A stretch of 64,000 nt of DNA from Marinobacter changyiensis (lineage in GTDB: Bacteria > Pseudomonadota > Gammaproteobacteria > Pseudomonadales > Oleiphilaceae), in NCBI RefSeq assembly GCF_009193265.1, contig NZ_VZZZ01000002.1, positions 25,824-89,823 on the forward strand, read 5' to 3'. The position numbers were made by a program, and so were the translations under genes. Shown piece after piece: positions 12,035-22,607 of this stretch. The first letter of the stretch is position 1. Every line of letters starts with the position of its first letter. The notes under the pieces were generated by a model, which worked only from the letters and a program-made list of their open reading frames with translations, was not told the origin of the DNA and ran no database searches.

Positions 12035-12980
12035 TTCCTGTCGAGAGGTGCACGTGGCGGTCGCCGTAATCCGGCGGCAAGACCGGGTACTGATTGCCCG
12101 CAGGCCTGATCATGTTCATCAGGGCGGATTGCTGGAGTTTCCCGGCGGCAAGGTAGAGCCTGGTGAATCCGTCCAGCATGCGTTGATCCGGGAAATCGCT
12201 GAAGAAACCGGGCTTGACGTGCCGGCGCAGTCTTTAAGACCACTGATCGGGATTCGGCACGATTACGGTGACAAACGCGTTTTCCTGGATGTCTGGGGGA
12301 CGACTGATGGCGTGCTGGGTGAGCCCGAGGGCCGGGAAGGTCAAATGGTGAGCTGGCGTACCGTCGAAGAGTTGCGCGATGAGGATTTCCCGGCCGCCAA
12401 TCGGCCGATTATCCGGGCATTGAGATTGCCTGAACAGTACAGCATCACCGGAGCTTTCAGGAGCGTCAGTTCAGGTCTGGAACGCCTTGAGTGTCAGCTG
12501 TGCGCGCATCGCCCGGCGATGATATTGTTGCGAGCACCCTGGCTGGATGCGATCGCCTATGCAGATTTTGCACGACGGGCATCACAACTGTGCCAGCACT
12601 TTGGTACGTCGTTGATGCTGCACGGTCGAGCTGATTTACCGGATGGTGTGTCGGCGGCGGGCATTCACCTGAGCTGGGAGCAAGCCCGGCACCTTTCCGA
12701 GCGACCCGTGCCAGCACATCAGTGGTTTGCAGTATCGTGTCACAATGAAACAGAGATCGCCAAGGCGACCCAACTGGATGCGGACTTTGTTACGCTTGGC
12801 CCGGTGGCGCCTACCCTGTCCCACCCCGGGGCTTCCACGCTGGGATGGCGCCGTTTCCAGGAGCTTGTGATGGCTGCCAAGGTGCCGGTTTTTGCCTTGG
12901 GCGGGATGGCCAATGGCCATCTTGAGCAAGCAAGGGTCAGGGGTGCGCAGGGTATCGCAGGCATCGGGAACTGGTGGTGA
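12015..12980 (+). CDS. Nudix (MutT-like) hydrolase fused to a ThiE-like domain
   Basis: A 321-residue two-domain protein. Residues about 10-140 form a Nudix domain with the complete Nudix box (GGKVEPGES, then ALIREIAEETGL), as in 8-oxo-dGTP pyrophosphatase MutT. Residues about 150-320 resemble thiamine-phosphate synthase ThiE (GIHLS, DADFVTLGPVAPT, VPVFALGGM). The same fusion follows argJ in Pseudomonas. The Nudix half probably cleanses oxidised nucleotides; the job of the ThiE-like half is not established. ATG 12015 lies inside argJ; GTG 12054 is an alternative start nearer the domain edge. Confidence 0.88.
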   Translation: MPNTGPDSCREVHVAVAVIRRQDRVLIARRPDHVHQGGLLEFPGGKVEPGESVQHALIREIAEETGLDVPAQSLRPLIGIRHDYGDKRVFLDVWGTTDGVLGEPEGREGQMVSWRTVEELRDEDFPAANRPIIRALRLPEQYSITGAFRSVSSGLERLECQLCAHRPAMILLRAPWLDAIAYADFARRASQLCQHFGTSLMLHGRADLPDGVSAAGIHLSWEQARHLSERPVPAHQWFAVSCHNETEIAKATQLDADFVTLGPVAPTLSHPGASTLGWRRFQELVMAAKVPVFALGGMANGHLEQARVRGAQGIAGIGNWW

Positions 12981-13027
12981 CACCGGTTTCTGCTATGCTG
13001 GCTTATAGACCTTAATCTGGAGATTCC

Positions 13028-13504
13028 GTGAGCAAATTGACGCACTTGGATGACAAAGGCGCAGCCCGAATGGTGGATGTCACCAGCAAGGCGGAAACCG
13101 AGCGAGAAGCAAGAGCTGAAGCCAGGATTATCATGGCGCCGGCAACCCTGGCCATGATTGTAGACGGTCAGCACCCCAAGGGCGATGTGCTTGCCGTGGC
13201 CCGGATTGCCGGGATTATGGCGGCCAAGAAAACCCATGATCTGATTCCGCTTTGTCACGCACTGAATCTCACATCGGTCAGGGTCGAGCTCAGCCCGGAG
13301 TTGGAACCAGCGGCCGTTCGAATTGAAGCCCGCTGCAAACTGTCGGGTCAGACCGGTGTTGAAATGGAAGCCTTGACAGCAGCAAGTATTGCGGCGCTGA
13401 CGCTTTATGACATGTGCAAGGCGGTCGACCGGGGAATGGTTATCGAGTCGGTCCGGTTGCTGGAAAAAACAGGTGGCCGCAGCGGTCATTGGCAGGCGGT
13501 GTGA
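13028..13504 (+). CDS. moaC: Cyclic pyranopterin monophosphate synthase
   Basis: A 158-residue enzyme for the second step of molybdenum cofactor synthesis, acting with MoaA. Family features: [36 protein letters not shown] with the conserved substrate-binding His residues, and [20 protein letters not shown]. It starts with GTG at 13028, after TCTGGAG. The stop is followed directly by the moaA ATG, so the two form one unit. Confidence 0.97.
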   Translation: MSKLTHLDDKGAARMVDVTSKAETEREARAEARIIMAPATLAMIVDGQHPKGDVLAVARIAGIMAAKKTHDLIPLCHALNLTSVRVELSPELEPAAVRIEARCKLSGQTGVEMEALTAASIAALTLYDMCKAVDRGMVIESVRLLEKTGGRSGHWQAV

Positions 13505-13505
13505 G

Positions 13506-14516
13506 ATGACCCGCACGGCCCCGTTGATCGACAATTTCGGAAGACACGTCACTTACGTGAGAATCTCGGTGACTGACCGTTGTGATTTCCGCTGTGTGTA
13601 CTGCATGTCGGAAGACATGGTTTTCCTGCCCAAATCCCAGATTCTTTCCTTGGAAGAAATTGAAACGCTGGCCCGCAATCTGGTGGCCTGTGGTGTCACC
13701 AAAATCCGTCTGACCGGTGGCGAACCCCTGGTGAGGCCAGGAGTTGTTGACCTGGCGAAAAAGCTCAGTGCCTTGCCCGGGCTTCGGGAGCTGTGTATGA
13801 CCACCAACGGTAGCCGTTTGCAGGATTTGGCCGAGCCATTGAAAGCTGCAGGTGTGGATCGCCTCAATGTCAGCCTGGACAGCCTCGATGAGGGGCGTTT
13901 TCATGAGCTCACCCGAACTGGCCGGCTGGGTAAGGTGATGGCGGGGATTGAAGCCGCTCAGCGTGCAGGGTTCCAGCACACCAAGCTCAATGCGGTGGTG
14001 TTGAGGGGCCGCAATGATGATGAAGTGCGGCCGCTGGTGGATTATGCTTTGGCGCAAGGGCTTGATCTGAGCTTTATTGAGGAGATGCCCCTGGGCGTCA
14101 TCACCGAGCACGATCGTGCCAGTGCCTTTTTCTCCAGTGATGACATCCGGAAAGTGATTCGCTCCCGCTACGCCCTTGAGTCAGTGGCCGATGATACCGG
14201 AGGGCCGTCACGCTATTTTCAGATCCCCGGCCATGCCAGTCGGATCGGGTTTATCTCCCCGCACAGTCACAACTTCTGCGGCGACTGCAATCGCGTACGG
14301 GTGACGACAGAAGGCCGTTTGCTGTTGTGTCTGGGCAACGAACATTCGCTGGATTTACGGACGATTCTCAGAAACGGTCCCTCCGACCAGGTTTCGGTGG
14401 ACGCCAGGGTACAAACAGCCCTGCATGAGGCAATGTTAATCAAACCCGAAAAGCATCATTTTAATCTGAACGATGAACCCCAGATACTGCGCTTCATGAG
14501 TGCCACCGGTGGCTAG
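13506..14516 (+). CDS. moaA: GTP 3',8-cyclase (radical SAM)
   Basis: A 336-residue radical SAM enzyme converting GTP to the MoaC substrate. The N-terminal cluster motif is [10 protein letters not shown] (CxxxCxxC), followed by [12 protein letters not shown]; the C-terminal second cluster uses the Cys residues of [20 protein letters not shown]. The start is ATG 13506, one base after the moaC stop; longer in-frame readings run through moaC. The C-terminus ends in ATGG, matching the usual GG tail of MoaA. Confidence 0.97.
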   Translation: MTRTAPLIDNFGRHVTYVRISVTDRCDFRCVYCMSEDMVFLPKSQILSLEEIETLARNLVACGVTKIRLTGGEPLVRPGVVDLAKKLSALPGLRELCMTTNGSRLQDLAEPLKAAGVDRLNVSLDSLDEGRFHELTRTGRLGKVMAGIEAAQRAGFQHTKLNAVVLRGRNDDEVRPLVDYALAQGLDLSFIEEMPLGVITEHDRASAFFSSDDIRKVIRSRYALESVADDTGGPSRYFQIPGHASRIGFISPHSHNFCGDCNRVRVTTEGRLLLCLGNEHSLDLRTILRNGPSDQVSVDARVQTALHEAMLIKPEKHHFNLNDEPQILRFMSATGG

Positions 14517-14739
14517 GGCGAGAGACCTGGCGCAGGCGCCGGGCAGGTCCGGGAACTCCCGTGGAGCGGGTTTTCCCTGTAACGCTGTTGGATTTCAATG
14601 AAAAGCGAGCTGAATGCGTCTTGCCTTCGTAATTCACTCTGTAACAAAACCCGGCCAGGATGGCATGATCATCTCGCTACGCGCAGTAGCCCTGTTCTGC
14701 TAAAATGCGCCGCTTACAAATTTAATACGAGGTACTTCC
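14517..14739 (+). promoter_or_regulatory. moaA-ribA intergenic region with a probable ribA promoter
   Basis: An extended -10 element, TGCTAAAAT (14698-14706), lies 33 bases before the ribA GTG; no good -35 is seen, which is common with extended -10 promoters. Near the moaA end a weak hairpin, CCCG (14558-14561) and CGGG (14567-14570) followed by TTTT, might terminate moaA. No FMN-riboswitch pattern was recognised. Confidence 0.42.
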
Positions 14740-15354
14740 GTGGTCGTTCGCTACGTCGACACTTGCCGACTACCGACGCCGTTCGGCGTTTTTGATATGC
14801 ACGGGTTTGAAGAACCCGGGACCGGTAAGGAACACATTGCCCTCACGCTCGGTGCGCTCGACAGCGAAGAGCCCATGCTCGCCCGTACCCACTCCGAGTG
14901 CCTGACAGGAGACGCTCTTTACAGCATGCGCTGTGATTGCGGGTACCAGCTGGAGGAAGCTCTACGCAGCATCGCCCGGGAAGGCCGGGGACTGCTGATG
15001 TATCTGCGCCAGGAAGGGCGGGGTATCGGCTTGTTGAACAAAATCCGGGCCTATCATTTGCAGGACCAGGGTGCCGATACCGTTGAGGCCAATGAGCGCC
15101 TGGGTTTTGCGGCCGATCTCCGGGACTACACCATGTGTCGTGACATGCTCGAGCACCTTGGCATCAAGAGCCTGAGGCTGATGACCAATAATCCCCGTAA
15201 GGTGGATGCGTTGACAGCCTTGGGTATTGAAATTGTTGAGCGGGTGCAGTTACACGTGGGGCGTAATCCCCATAACGAACACTATCTCGATACCAAGCAA
15301 AGCAAGTTAGGTCACTGGATGGAAACCCATCAGGACGACGATATCGCAATGTGA
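14740..15354 (+). CDS. ribA: GTP cyclohydrolase II
   Basis: A 204-residue enzyme for the first step of riboflavin synthesis. Zinc ligands are in [20 protein letters not shown] (Cys, Cys, Cys), followed by [16 protein letters not shown] and LMTNNPRKV. Length and ends match E. coli RibA closely. It starts with GTG 14740 after a GAGG site. Its last 25 bases overlap the end of dxs on the other strand. Confidence 0.97.
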   Translation: MVVRYVDTCRLPTPFGVFDMHGFEEPGTGKEHIALTLGALDSEEPMLARTHSECLTGDALYSMRCDCGYQLEEALRSIAREGRGLLMYLRQEGRGIGLLNKIRAYHLQDQGADTVEANERLGFAADLRDYTMCRDMLEHLGIKSLRLMTNNPRKVDALTALGIEIVERVQLHVGRNPHNEHYLDTKQSKLGHWMETHQDDDIAM

Positions 15355-17282
15355 GCAGGGCCGGAGCTCTGCTGTTGCTTGATCAACCCGAGCCGTTGTT
15401 CTATTGACGTCTGTATCCCTGCCCCGTCGAGACCACATTCCGCCAACAATTCCGCGTGCTTGCCATGGTCGATAAAACGATCCGGCAGGCCAAGCTGAAG
15501 CACTGGCATTACAATGCCTTCAGCATTCAGATACTCCGCCACAGCACTACCCGCACCACCGGCGATGGCGTTCTCTTCCAGGGTCACGAGCAAGTCATGG
15601 CTCTTGGCCAGTTGACGGATCAGAGCTTGGTCCAGGGGTTTTACAAACCGCATGTCCGCCACGGTTGCTCCCAGTGCATCAGCCGCCTCCAGGGCAGACT
15701 GCAGCAAGGTGCCGAAGTTCAGAATGGCAACTCCGCTGCCGTCTTGAACGCGGCGGCCCTGGCCGACTGGAACCGGTGTGAGTGCCTGCTGGATAGTCGC
15801 GCCGGGGCCTGTGCCCCGGGGATAACGAACCGCAGCCGGGCCCTCGAAAGTCAAACCGGTTTGAAGCAGCTGCCGGGTTTCGTTTTCATCGGACGGCGCC
15901 ATAATGACGAGGTTCGGAATGCAGCGGAGATAGCTGAGATCGAAGGCTCCGGCATGGGTCGGGCCGTCTTCACCGACCAGGCCGGCGCGGTCGATAGCGA
16001 AAAGTACGTCCAGATTCTGGATCGCCACGTCATGAATCAGTTGATCATAGGCTCGTTGCAGGAACGTCGAGTAAATGGCGACTACCGGCTTGCCACCGTC
16101 GCACGCCAGCCCTGCTGCCAGGGTAACGGCATGTTGCTCGGCGATGGCGACATCGTAATAACGCTCCGGAAAACGCTGGCTGAAAGCCACCAGATCAGAG
16201 CCTTCGCACATTGCAGGGGTAATGCCGACTACGCGCTCATCCTGTTCCGCTACATCACACAGCCATTGGCCGAATACGTTGGCGTATTTGGGCAGCTTGG
16301 GAGCGCTGGGCACGGGAGCGGGTTTGGCAGCCGGTACCGGTTCGATCTTATTGATGGCGTGGTAGCCGATAGGATCGGCCTCTGCCAGATCGAAACCTTT
16401 GCCCTTCTTGGTGACCACATGCAGAAACTGGGGCCCGTCCAACTCCCGGATGTTCTGCAGGGTTTCCACCAGCAGCGGAAGATCATGGCCGTCGATTGGC
16501 CCGATATAGTTGAAACCGAGCTCTTCGAATAATGTTCCTGGCGAGATCATGCCTTTGAAGTGTTCTTCGGTCTTCCTGGCCAGCGCCATCAGGTTCGGGC
16601 TTGCCTGCAGTACGCGTTTGCTGCTATCGCGAACCTGGTTGTATGTGCGACTGGCCAGAAGCTTGGCAAAATAATTCGAGAGCCCACCGACATTGTGGGA
16701 AATCGACATGTCGTTGTCGTTAAGAATAACCAGCAGGTCGGCGCGAATATGACCGGCATGATTGAGTGCTTCGAAGGCCATGCCCGCTGTCATGGCCCCG
16801 TCCCCGATTATGGCAATACATTTACGGGGTATATGTTGCATGCGAGCGGCAATGGCCATACCCAAAGCCGCACTGATGGAGGTACTTGAATGCCCCACGC
16901 CAAAGGTATCGTAGGGGCTCTCGGCGCGCTTGGGGAAGCCTGCAAGACCGGACCTTTTCCGTATGGACGACATGCGATTGCGACGCCCGGTCAGAATCTT
17001 GTGAGGGTAGGCCTGATGACCGACATCCCATACCAGCCGATCGTCGGGTGTGTTGAAAACATAATGCAATGCAATCGTCAGTTCCAGCACGCCCAGGCCC
17101 GCACCAAAGTGGCCGCCGGTCTGGCCTACGGACCACAGCAGAAATGAACGCAGCTCTCTCGCCAGTTGCGGCAGTTGATCGTCCTGCAACAAGCGAAGCT
17201 GGTCTGGTGTCTCAATCCGGTCGAGCAACGGGGTGTTGGGCTGCTGCGCCGGGATTTCCTTGAATAAATATGTATCCTGCAT
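15330..17282 (-). CDS. dxs: 1-deoxy-D-xylulose-5-phosphate synthase
   Basis: A 650-residue thiamine-diphosphate enzyme that condenses pyruvate and glyceraldehyde-3-phosphate, the entry step of the MEP isoprenoid pathway. It has the [16 protein letters not shown] and [18 protein letters not shown] cofactor motif, then the transketolase-like [15 protein letters not shown] and [15 protein letters not shown] segments. Start and length are typical. It follows ispA by about 100 bases on the same strand, giving the common xseB-ispA-dxs order. Confidence 0.98.
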   Translation of the reverse strand: MQDTYLFKEIPAQQPNTPLLDRIETPDQLRLLQDDQLPQLARELRSFLLWSVGQTGGHFGAGLGVLELTIALHYVFNTPDDRLVWDVGHQAYPHKILTGRRNRMSSIRKRSGLAGFPKRAESPYDTFGVGHSSTSISAALGMAIAARMQHIPRKCIAIIGDGAMTAGMAFEALNHAGHIRADLLVILNDNDMSISHNVGGLSNYFAKLLASRTYNQVRDSSKRVLQASPNLMALARKTEEHFKGMISPGTLFEELGFNYIGPIDGHDLPLLVETLQNIRELDGPQFLHVVTKKGKGFDLAEADPIGYHAINKIEPVPAAKPAPVPSAPKLPKYANVFGQWLCDVAEQDERVVGITPAMCEGSDLVAFSQRFPERYYDVAIAEQHAVTLAAGLACDGGKPVVAIYSTFLQRAYDQLIHDVAIQNLDVLFAIDRAGLVGEDGPTHAGAFDLSYLRCIPNLVIMAPSDENETRQLLQTGLTFEGPAAVRYPRGTGPGATIQQALTPVPVGQGRRVQDGSGVAILNFGTLLQSALEAADALGATVADMRFVKPLDQALIRQLAKSHDLLVTLEENAIAGGAGSAVAEYLNAEGIVMPVLQLGLPDRFIDHGKHAELLAECGLDGAGIQTSIEQRLGLIKQQQSSGPAHIAISSS

Positions 17283-17380
17283 CCGCTCGGGTCTTTTCCA
17301 GAAAATTCGGCTGTATGGTGACAGCTCGTATTATAGAGGACTAAAGGGGGTAGTTTCACACCGAAAGCACCCCCGAAGAG

Positions 17381-18277
17381 TCAATGATTACGCGCTACCA
17401 CAAATCCCGCCATGGCTCTGAGGGCTTCAGCCCGGGTGCCGAAAGGCGTCAGGCTCTCCAGTGCAGCGTCCAGTAACTGCGCCAAATGCATCCGGGCACC
17501 CTCGGCGCCCAACAAAGCCGGGTAAGTGGGCTTGGCCCGGGCAACGTCCGAGCCTTTGGGTTTACCCATCACCTGAGTGTCGCCCTCGATATCAAGCAAG
17601 TCGTCCTGAACCTGGAAAGCGAGCCCGAGTGCGCGGGCATAAGTGGTCAGGTGCTCCAATGTAGCGTCGTCGATACTGGCATCGGTGAGCGCTCCGATAC
17701 GCACGCTGGCCTCGATCAGTGCGCCGGTCTTCAAGCGGTGCATGGTTTCCAGCTGGGTCAGGGTCAGGGTCTGGCCGACGGCGTCGAGATCAATGGCCTG
17801 CCCGCCGACCATGCCCTGGTGGCCACTGGCCTTGGCAAGCTCTCGTATCATGAGCAGCCTGGTCTGGTCGGTCAGCTCCGGTGCCAGGGAAAGCCATTCA
17901 AATGCCAGGCTCTGAAGGGCATCGCCCGCGAGAATCGCGGTGGCCTCGTCAAAAGCGATATGAGTAGTTGGCCGGCCCCGACGCAATTCGTCATTGTCCA
18001 TCGCAGGCAGGTCGTCGTGAACCAACGAATAAGCGTGTATCAGTTCGATGGCACAGGCCGGCACCCGGGCTTTCTGTGCGGTCTGGCCCACGACCAGGGC
18101 GGCACCCATGCACAGAGACGGACGGATGCGCTTGCCGCCCCCGAGTACGCTGTATAGCATGGCTTGCTGAAGCGTTTTTGAGGCCTGGTCGCCGGAACCG
18201 AGTCGCCGTTCGAGTTCGGCATCAACTTCCGTTCGGCACCGGTCGATAAAGCTGGCATCGGGTGTAAATGGAAGCAT
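17381..18277 (-). CDS. ispA: Farnesyl diphosphate synthase
   Basis: A 298-residue prenyltransferase making farnesyl diphosphate. Both aspartate-rich motifs are present: the first in SLVHDDLPAMDND (DDxxxxD) and the second in FQVQDDLLDIEGD (DDxxD). GGGKRIRPSL is at the N-terminus and the GGQAIDLDAVG lid region follows the middle. Its ATG overlaps the xseB stop by one base. Downstream dxs feeds the same pathway. Confidence 0.97.
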   Translation of the reverse strand: MLPFTPDASFIDRCRTEVDAELERRLGSGDQASKTLQQAMLYSVLGGGKRIRPSLCMGAALVVGQTAQKARVPACAIELIHAYSLVHDDLPAMDNDELRRGRPTTHIAFDEATAILAGDALQSLAFEWLSLAPELTDQTRLLMIRELAKASGHQGMVGGQAIDLDAVGQTLTLTQLETMHRLKTGALIEASVRIGALTDASIDDATLEHLTTYARALGLAFQVQDDLLDIEGDTQVMGKPKGSDVARAKPTYPALLGAEGARMHLAQLLDAALESLTPFGTRAEALRAMAGFVVARNH

Positions 18278-18525
18278 CAGACCGAGGCATCCGGATGGAA
18301 GGGGCGCGTCTCCAGTTCACCGTCATCACGCTGGATCAGCTGTTCAACCCGTTGCTCGGCCGATTTCAAGGCCTGTTGGCACTCGCGGGTCAGCTTGACC
18401 CCCCGCTCGAAGGCCGACAGTGACTGTTCCAGAGACAGCTCGCCCTGTTCCAGATCTCGGACCAGGGCTTCCAGCTCATTGAGCGACTTTTCAAAGTCCG
18501 AGATCGAGCTTGTCTGTTCGGCCAT
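18277..18525 (-). CDS. xseB: Exodeoxyribonuclease VII small subunit
   Basis: An 82-residue protein of XseB size. The pattern [43 protein letters not shown] is the family's helical hairpin. XseB works with the large subunit XseA, which is not in the window, in degrading single-stranded DNA. It starts the xseB-ispA-dxs operon and overlaps ispA by one base. Confidence 0.95.
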   Translation of the reverse strand: MAEQTSSISDFEKSLNELEALVRDLEQGELSLEQSLSAFERGVKLTRECQQALKSAEQRVEQLIQRDDGELETRPFHPDASV

Positions 18526-18675
18526 GGTGTTGGACCTCCGGTGGTTGCACGGTTTGGGCGGAAGTATAACAGAGCCGGTAGCGTAAACAGACTGCCTGGC
18601 GCCGATTCAGCTATCCTGTAGATGAGCAGTTTGTAACACGACTCAAGTGACGCCAGCACAAATCAGGAGTCAGCA

Positions 18676-19236
18676 ATGTGGGATGGTGAAGACCGACGTC
18701 AGTTCTACCGGGTGACTGATCGGGTGGCTCTGCGATACGCCCGTTTGCGGGACGACGCAGCGGTGGCATCTGCGCAGGCAAGGTTGTCGCTCCACAATCG
18801 GCTGGCGGCTCTTGACCGGGAACTGGCCCATGAGCTGTCCGCTCTGGCGGAGCAATCACCCCGGACCCATCACGTGGCGAAGCTGATCAACGAGAAACTT
18901 GCCATGGTCATGTCTGCCCTCGATCTGAAAGAGTATCCCGATGACGCTACCCTGAACCCGATGGATATCAATATCAGCGCCAGCGGTCTGGCGTTCGAGG
19001 TGGATGAGTGGGTAAAAACTGGTGAGCGCCTCCGGATAGACCTGCTGTTCTTCCCGGAAACGGAGCATTTCAGTGCCATCGTGAAAGTGCTCAGTTCGGA
19101 TACCATTGAGGCTGGCTACTGTCTACGGACTGATTTTGAGGAACTCCCGGAGAGTGACCGGGAACGCCTTATCCGCCACATCCTCAGTGTCCAGTCCCGC
19201 ACTCTTCGCCAGCGCCGCAACCCGCCGCCCAACTGA
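18676..19236 (+). CDS. PilZ domain protein
   Basis: A 186-residue cytoplasmic protein with the two c-di-GMP-binding motifs of PilZ: an RRQFYR start (RxxxR-like, residues 7-12) and NISASGLAF near residue 98 ((D/N)xSxxG). Between them lies a helical insert of about 80 residues with conserved-looking KLINEKL and LDLKEYP. It probably senses cyclic di-GMP; the partner is unknown. It starts just after the divergent xseB promoter region, and its last 53 bases overlap the NRDE gene end on the opposite strand. The window also holds two degenerate GGDEF proteins, but far away. Confidence 0.85.
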   Translation: MWDGEDRRQFYRVTDRVALRYARLRDDAAVASAQARLSLHNRLAALDRELAHELSALAEQSPRTHHVAKLINEKLAMVMSALDLKEYPDDATLNPMDINISASGLAFEVDEWVKTGERLRIDLLFFPETEHFSAIVKVLSSDTIEAGYCLRTDFEELPESDRERLIRHILSVQSRTLRQRRNPPPN

Positions 19237-19987
19237 ACTGAAGCTGCCCGTCGTCGCGCCCTTCCGGGCCCCAGGACTGTTCAGTCACCATCACCGTGCC
19301 CGCGACGTCGACCGTGGCCACGGTCGTGGCCCGGGTGCCATATTCCCGGCCGATAATAAACGGGGAGGAGAGCATGCGTTCCAGTTCGAGCCCCACGCCC
19401 GTGTCCGGCAGGCAATGGTCCGGCGCCGGCTGGGTATCCTGCATTTGCTCAATCAGCACATCATGTAACTGGCGAGTGTGGTGACAATCGCTCTGTGCCA
19501 GGGTCTGCCCGATGGAATCCCGTAATTTCAGCAGTTTCGGCCATGGGCTTTGCAGCAGATGATTGCTCAGGCCGTACAATCCACGGTGAAGATTCCGGCG
19601 AATCGAGGTGTCCCGGTTGCTATAATAGTCCCCGCCCGCGGCAGTGACATGGATAAGATTAAAACCCGCATAGTCCTGCCCCGATCGTTGCAGGTACTGT
19701 TCGACGTGTGACGAGGACTCGGTCAGTGCCATCAGGGGCAGGGCGCCTCGGGAGACACTTTTGGGCGCCGCACCACCTTCGCGGACATTGGTCACGGCGC
19801 TGATCTGCCCGGTTTTTGACACCGCAAGCCAGGTACCGCCGGAGGCCAGGTCCCGGCCGGCCAGAACGGCGGGTTCCCCCCACCAGTGCATGGGCGCCGT
19901 TGGCCGCTGGTGAAACTCGTCCCGGTTTGCGGTCACCACCAGTGGAAACTGAGGGTGGCAACCCACGGAAAATACGATCAGACACAT
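19184..19987 (-). CDS. NRDE family protein (TANGO2-like)
   Basis: A 267-residue protein starting MCLIVFSVG at ATG 19987; an in-frame start 23 codons upstream is less likely because family members begin with MC. The NRDE motif is in VVTANRDEFHQRPT, followed by LAGRDLASGGTWLAVS and GLSNHLLQSPWPKL, all typical of the NRDE/DUF833 family. In animals TANGO2 is linked to lipid and haem handling, but the bacterial role is not established. Its 3' end overlaps the PilZ gene by 53 bases. Confidence 0.88.
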   Translation of the reverse strand: MCLIVFSVGCHPQFPLVVTANRDEFHQRPTAPMHWWGEPAVLAGRDLASGGTWLAVSKTGQISAVTNVREGGAAPKSVSRGALPLMALTESSSHVEQYLQRSGQDYAGFNLIHVTAAGGDYYSNRDTSIRRNLHRGLYGLSNHLLQSPWPKLLKLRDSIGQTLAQSDCHHTRQLHDVLIEQMQDTQPAPDHCLPDTGVGLELERMLSSPFIIGREYGTRATTVATVDVAGTVMVTEQSWGPEGRDDGQLQFSWAAGCGAGEECGTGH

Positions 19988-20122
19988 AAGCTCTACCTTC
20001 TGATTAACGCAGGATGCCTCGCAGTGCGACGAACAGGGCTCTCCAGGATGGCCCACAGTGGTGATAATCCCGCCAGCGCTTGTGTATCATAGCGGCTTTA
20101 TTCTGGCTTGGCGTAAACGTCC

Positions 20123-20917
20123 ATGACACTGCTGCTACTGACCGGACTTTACCTGATATTGGGGGCGTTCGCTGGCCTGCTTGCGGGACTTTTCGGCATT
20201 GGCGGCGGGCTGATCATTGTTCCGGTGCTGATTGTCAGCTTTGACTGGCAGAACCTGGCAGTGGGCATTGCCCCGCATTTGGCCGTCGGGACGTCTCTGG
20301 CGACTATTATTTTTACATCCATCAGTTCGATTCGTTCTCATCATTTCAGGGCAGCGGTGCGCTGGGATATTTTCCGGCCGATGGTTCTTGGTATTCTTGC
20401 CGGCGCCGCATCAGGTGCCTGGACCGCTTCTCTATTACCCGGTTCGGCGTTGGAACTGATCATCGGAATCTTTGTCATCCTGGTGGCTGTTAAAATGCTG
20501 CTCAACGCGGAACCTGGACCCGGTCGCTCCGTACCGGGCTCACTGGGACTGGCCGGAGTGGGCGCAGGTATTGGATGGGTGTCGGCTATCTTTGGTATCG
20601 GTGGTGGCACGTTAACGGTGCCGTTTCTGAGCTGGTGCAACGTCCGCATGCAACATGCCATTGGAACCGCTGCCGCCTGCGGTTTACCCATTGCGGCGGC
20701 GGGCGCGGCGGCGAACGTGGTAACCGGTTGGCAGCACCCGGCTTTGCCAGAGTTCAGTGTTGGCTTCATCTACCTGCCGGCGCTACTGGTGATTGCTGTT
20801 GCCAGTGTGTTGTTTGCGCCCCTCGGGGCGGCGTTGGCGCACAGGATCGACGCCCTGTTATTGAAACGTATTTTCGCTATGCTGCTGATCGTGATTGGCA
20901 TCCGTTTTCTGATCTGA
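20123..20917 (+). CDS. TauE/SafE family membrane transporter
   Basis: A 264-residue polytopic protein with about eight hydrophobic segments in two repeats. Each repeat carries a glycine-rich signature: AGLFGIGGGLIIVPVL in the first and SAIFGIGGGTLTVPFL in the second, as in the TSUP/TauE/SafE family of sulfite, sulfonate or other organic anion exporters. No substrate can be read from sequence or neighbours. It is 15 bases upstream of lgt and may share its transcript. Confidence 0.9.
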   Translation: MTLLLLTGLYLILGAFAGLLAGLFGIGGGLIIVPVLIVSFDWQNLAVGIAPHLAVGTSLATIIFTSISSIRSHHFRAAVRWDIFRPMVLGILAGAASGAWTASLLPGSALELIIGIFVILVAVKMLLNAEPGPGRSVPGSLGLAGVGAGIGWVSAIFGIGGGTLTVPFLSWCNVRMQHAIGTAAACGLPIAAAGAAANVVTGWQHPALPEFSVGFIYLPALLVIAVASVLFAPLGAALAHRIDALLLKRIFAMLLIVIGIRFLI

Positions 20918-20932
20918 ACTGAGAGTCTGATT

Positions 20933-21721
20933 ATGCTTCGTCATCCTGAATTCGATCCGGTTGCCATCTCCCTTGGCCCGCTAAAAATTCACTGGTACGG
21001 CCTGACCTATCTGGTTGGCTTTCTGGTGGGCTGGTGGCTGGGACGCCTGCGAGCTCGCAAGCCTGGTTCGCCCGTCACCGAGGAACAGATGGGTGACCTG
21101 CTGTTTTACGTAGCTCTCGGGGTGATACTCGGGGGCCGATTTGGCTATGTGATTTTCTACAATTTTGATCAGTTTCTTGGTGATCCGCTCTGGTTGCTGC
21201 GGGTTTGGGAAGGCGGGATGTCGTTCCACGGTGGGCTGATCGGTGTGATGCTGGCATTCTGGTGGTTCGGCCGTAAAATTGGTCGTAGTTTTTTCCAGAT
21301 TGCCGATTTCGTCGCGCCTCTTGTGCCAGTGGGTTTGGGAGCTGGTCGGATTGGCAATTTTATTAACGGAGAGCTATGGGGTAAGCCGACCGACGTGCCC
21401 TGGGGTATGGTGTTTCCGCAAGCCCAGGACGCTCTGGCGCGACACCCTTCCCAGCTCTATCAATTCGCCCTGGAAGGTGTGCTGTTCTTTATTCTGCTTT
21501 GGTGGTTTTCATCGAAACCCCGACCGCGAATGGCAGTGAGTGGTTGTTTCTTGCTGCTTTATGGCGTTTTCCGGTTCGTTGTGGAGTTTTTCCGCCAGCC
21601 GGACCCGCAATTGGGATACCTGGCCTTTGACTGGCTCACCATGGGGCAGGTGTTATCCTTTCCGATGATACTGGTGGGGCTGGCGATGATTGTGTTTGCA
21701 TACAGGAGAGATGTCAGATGA
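20933..21721 (+). CDS. lgt: Phosphatidylglycerol--prolipoprotein diacylglyceryl transferase
   Basis: A 262-residue inner-membrane enzyme that attaches diacylglycerol to the lipobox cysteine of prolipoproteins. The Lgt signature is [31 protein letters not shown] at the N-terminus and [10 protein letters not shown] near the end are also diagnostic. There are about seven membrane segments. Its stop overlaps the thyA start (ATGA), the usual lgt-thyA pairing. RlpA at the end of this window is one likely client. Confidence 0.97.
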   Translation: MLRHPEFDPVAISLGPLKIHWYGLTYLVGFLVGWWLGRLRARKPGSPVTEEQMGDLLFYVALGVILGGRFGYVIFYNFDQFLGDPLWLLRVWEGGMSFHGGLIGVMLAFWWFGRKIGRSFFQIADFVAPLVPVGLGAGRIGNFINGELWGKPTDVPWGMVFPQAQDALARHPSQLYQFALEGVLFFILLWWFSSKPRPRMAVSGCFLLLYGVFRFVVEFFRQPDPQLGYLAFDWLTMGQVLSFPMILVGLAMIVFAYRRDVR

Positions 21722-22557
21722 AAGCCTACCTGGACCTGATGAAAGATGTAGTCGATAACGGTATGGACCGCGGGGATCGCACCGGAGTGGGCACCCGCTC
21801 GGTATTTGGTCGTCAGATCCGCTTTAATCTGGCTGACGGCTTTCCGCTGGTAACCACCAAGAAAATCCATCTACGTAGCATTATCTACGAGCTGCTCTGG
21901 TTCCTGACGGGCTCTACCGACAACCGCTGGTTGCAGGAACGCAAAGTCAGTATCTGGAATGGCTGGGCGCTGGAGAACGGTGATCTCGGCCCGATATACG
22001 GCAAGCAGTGGCGTAGCTGGCAGTGTCCGAATGGCGATGTGGTGGACCAGATACAGGAGGTTATTCATCAGATCCGGACCAAGCCCAATTCCCGACGTTT
22101 GATTGTGTCGACCTGGAATCCGGCAGAGCTGCCGGACGAATCCGTCAGCCCCCAGGCCAATGTTGAAGCGGGCCGGATGGCGCTTGCTCCCTGTCATTGC
22201 CTGTTTCAGTTCTATGTTGCTGACGGTCGGCTATCCTGCCAGTTGTACCAGCGCAGTGCCGACCTGTTTCTGGGTGTACCGTTTAACATAGCCTCCTACA
22301 GCCTGCTAACACACATGATCGCGCAGCAGTGTGATCTGGAAGTGGGAGAGTTTGTACACACCTTCGGTGATTGCCATCTTTATCAGAACCACCTCACTGA
22401 TGACATCGTGTTTGAACAACTCAACCGTGAGCCGCGTCCGTTGCCAACGTTGAAGATCAAGCGCAAACCTGCGTCGGTGTTTGAATACGAGTTGGAAGAT
22501 TTTGAGTTTGAAGGTTACGAGCCATACCTGCCGATCAAGGCCCCGATTGCGATCTGA
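21718..22557 (+). CDS. thyA: Thymidylate synthase
   Basis: A 279-residue enzyme that methylates dUMP with methylene-tetrahydrofolate. The active cysteine is in [12 protein letters not shown], with [13 protein letters not shown] before it and [21 protein letters not shown] after it. It is about 15 residues longer than E. coli ThyA, mainly a small insert before the catalytic site. Coupled to lgt by ATGA and followed by folA, which regenerates the tetrahydrofolate it consumes. Confidence 0.98.
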   Translation: MKAYLDLMKDVVDNGMDRGDRTGVGTRSVFGRQIRFNLADGFPLVTTKKIHLRSIIYELLWFLTGSTDNRWLQERKVSIWNGWALENGDLGPIYGKQWRSWQCPNGDVVDQIQEVIHQIRTKPNSRRLIVSTWNPAELPDESVSPQANVEAGRMALAPCHCLFQFYVADGRLSCQLYQRSADLFLGVPFNIASYSLLTHMIAQQCDLEVGEFVHTFGDCHLYQNHLTDDIVFEQLNREPRPLPTLKIKRKPASVFEYELEDFEFEGYEPYLPIKAPIAI

Positions 22558-22607
22558 GTCTCTGTAGCGATCAGACCCTGTCAGCAAAAAAACGGAAGCG
22601 AGTACGT

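Noticed and set aside
14517..14739. An FMN riboswitch upstream of ribA
   Set aside because: The region is short and I cannot find the conserved RFN helices; only a promoter-like extended -10 is evident.
15456..16532. A 358-codon + strand frame opposite dxs
   Set aside because: Antisense shadow of dxs, with no motif or ribosome site.
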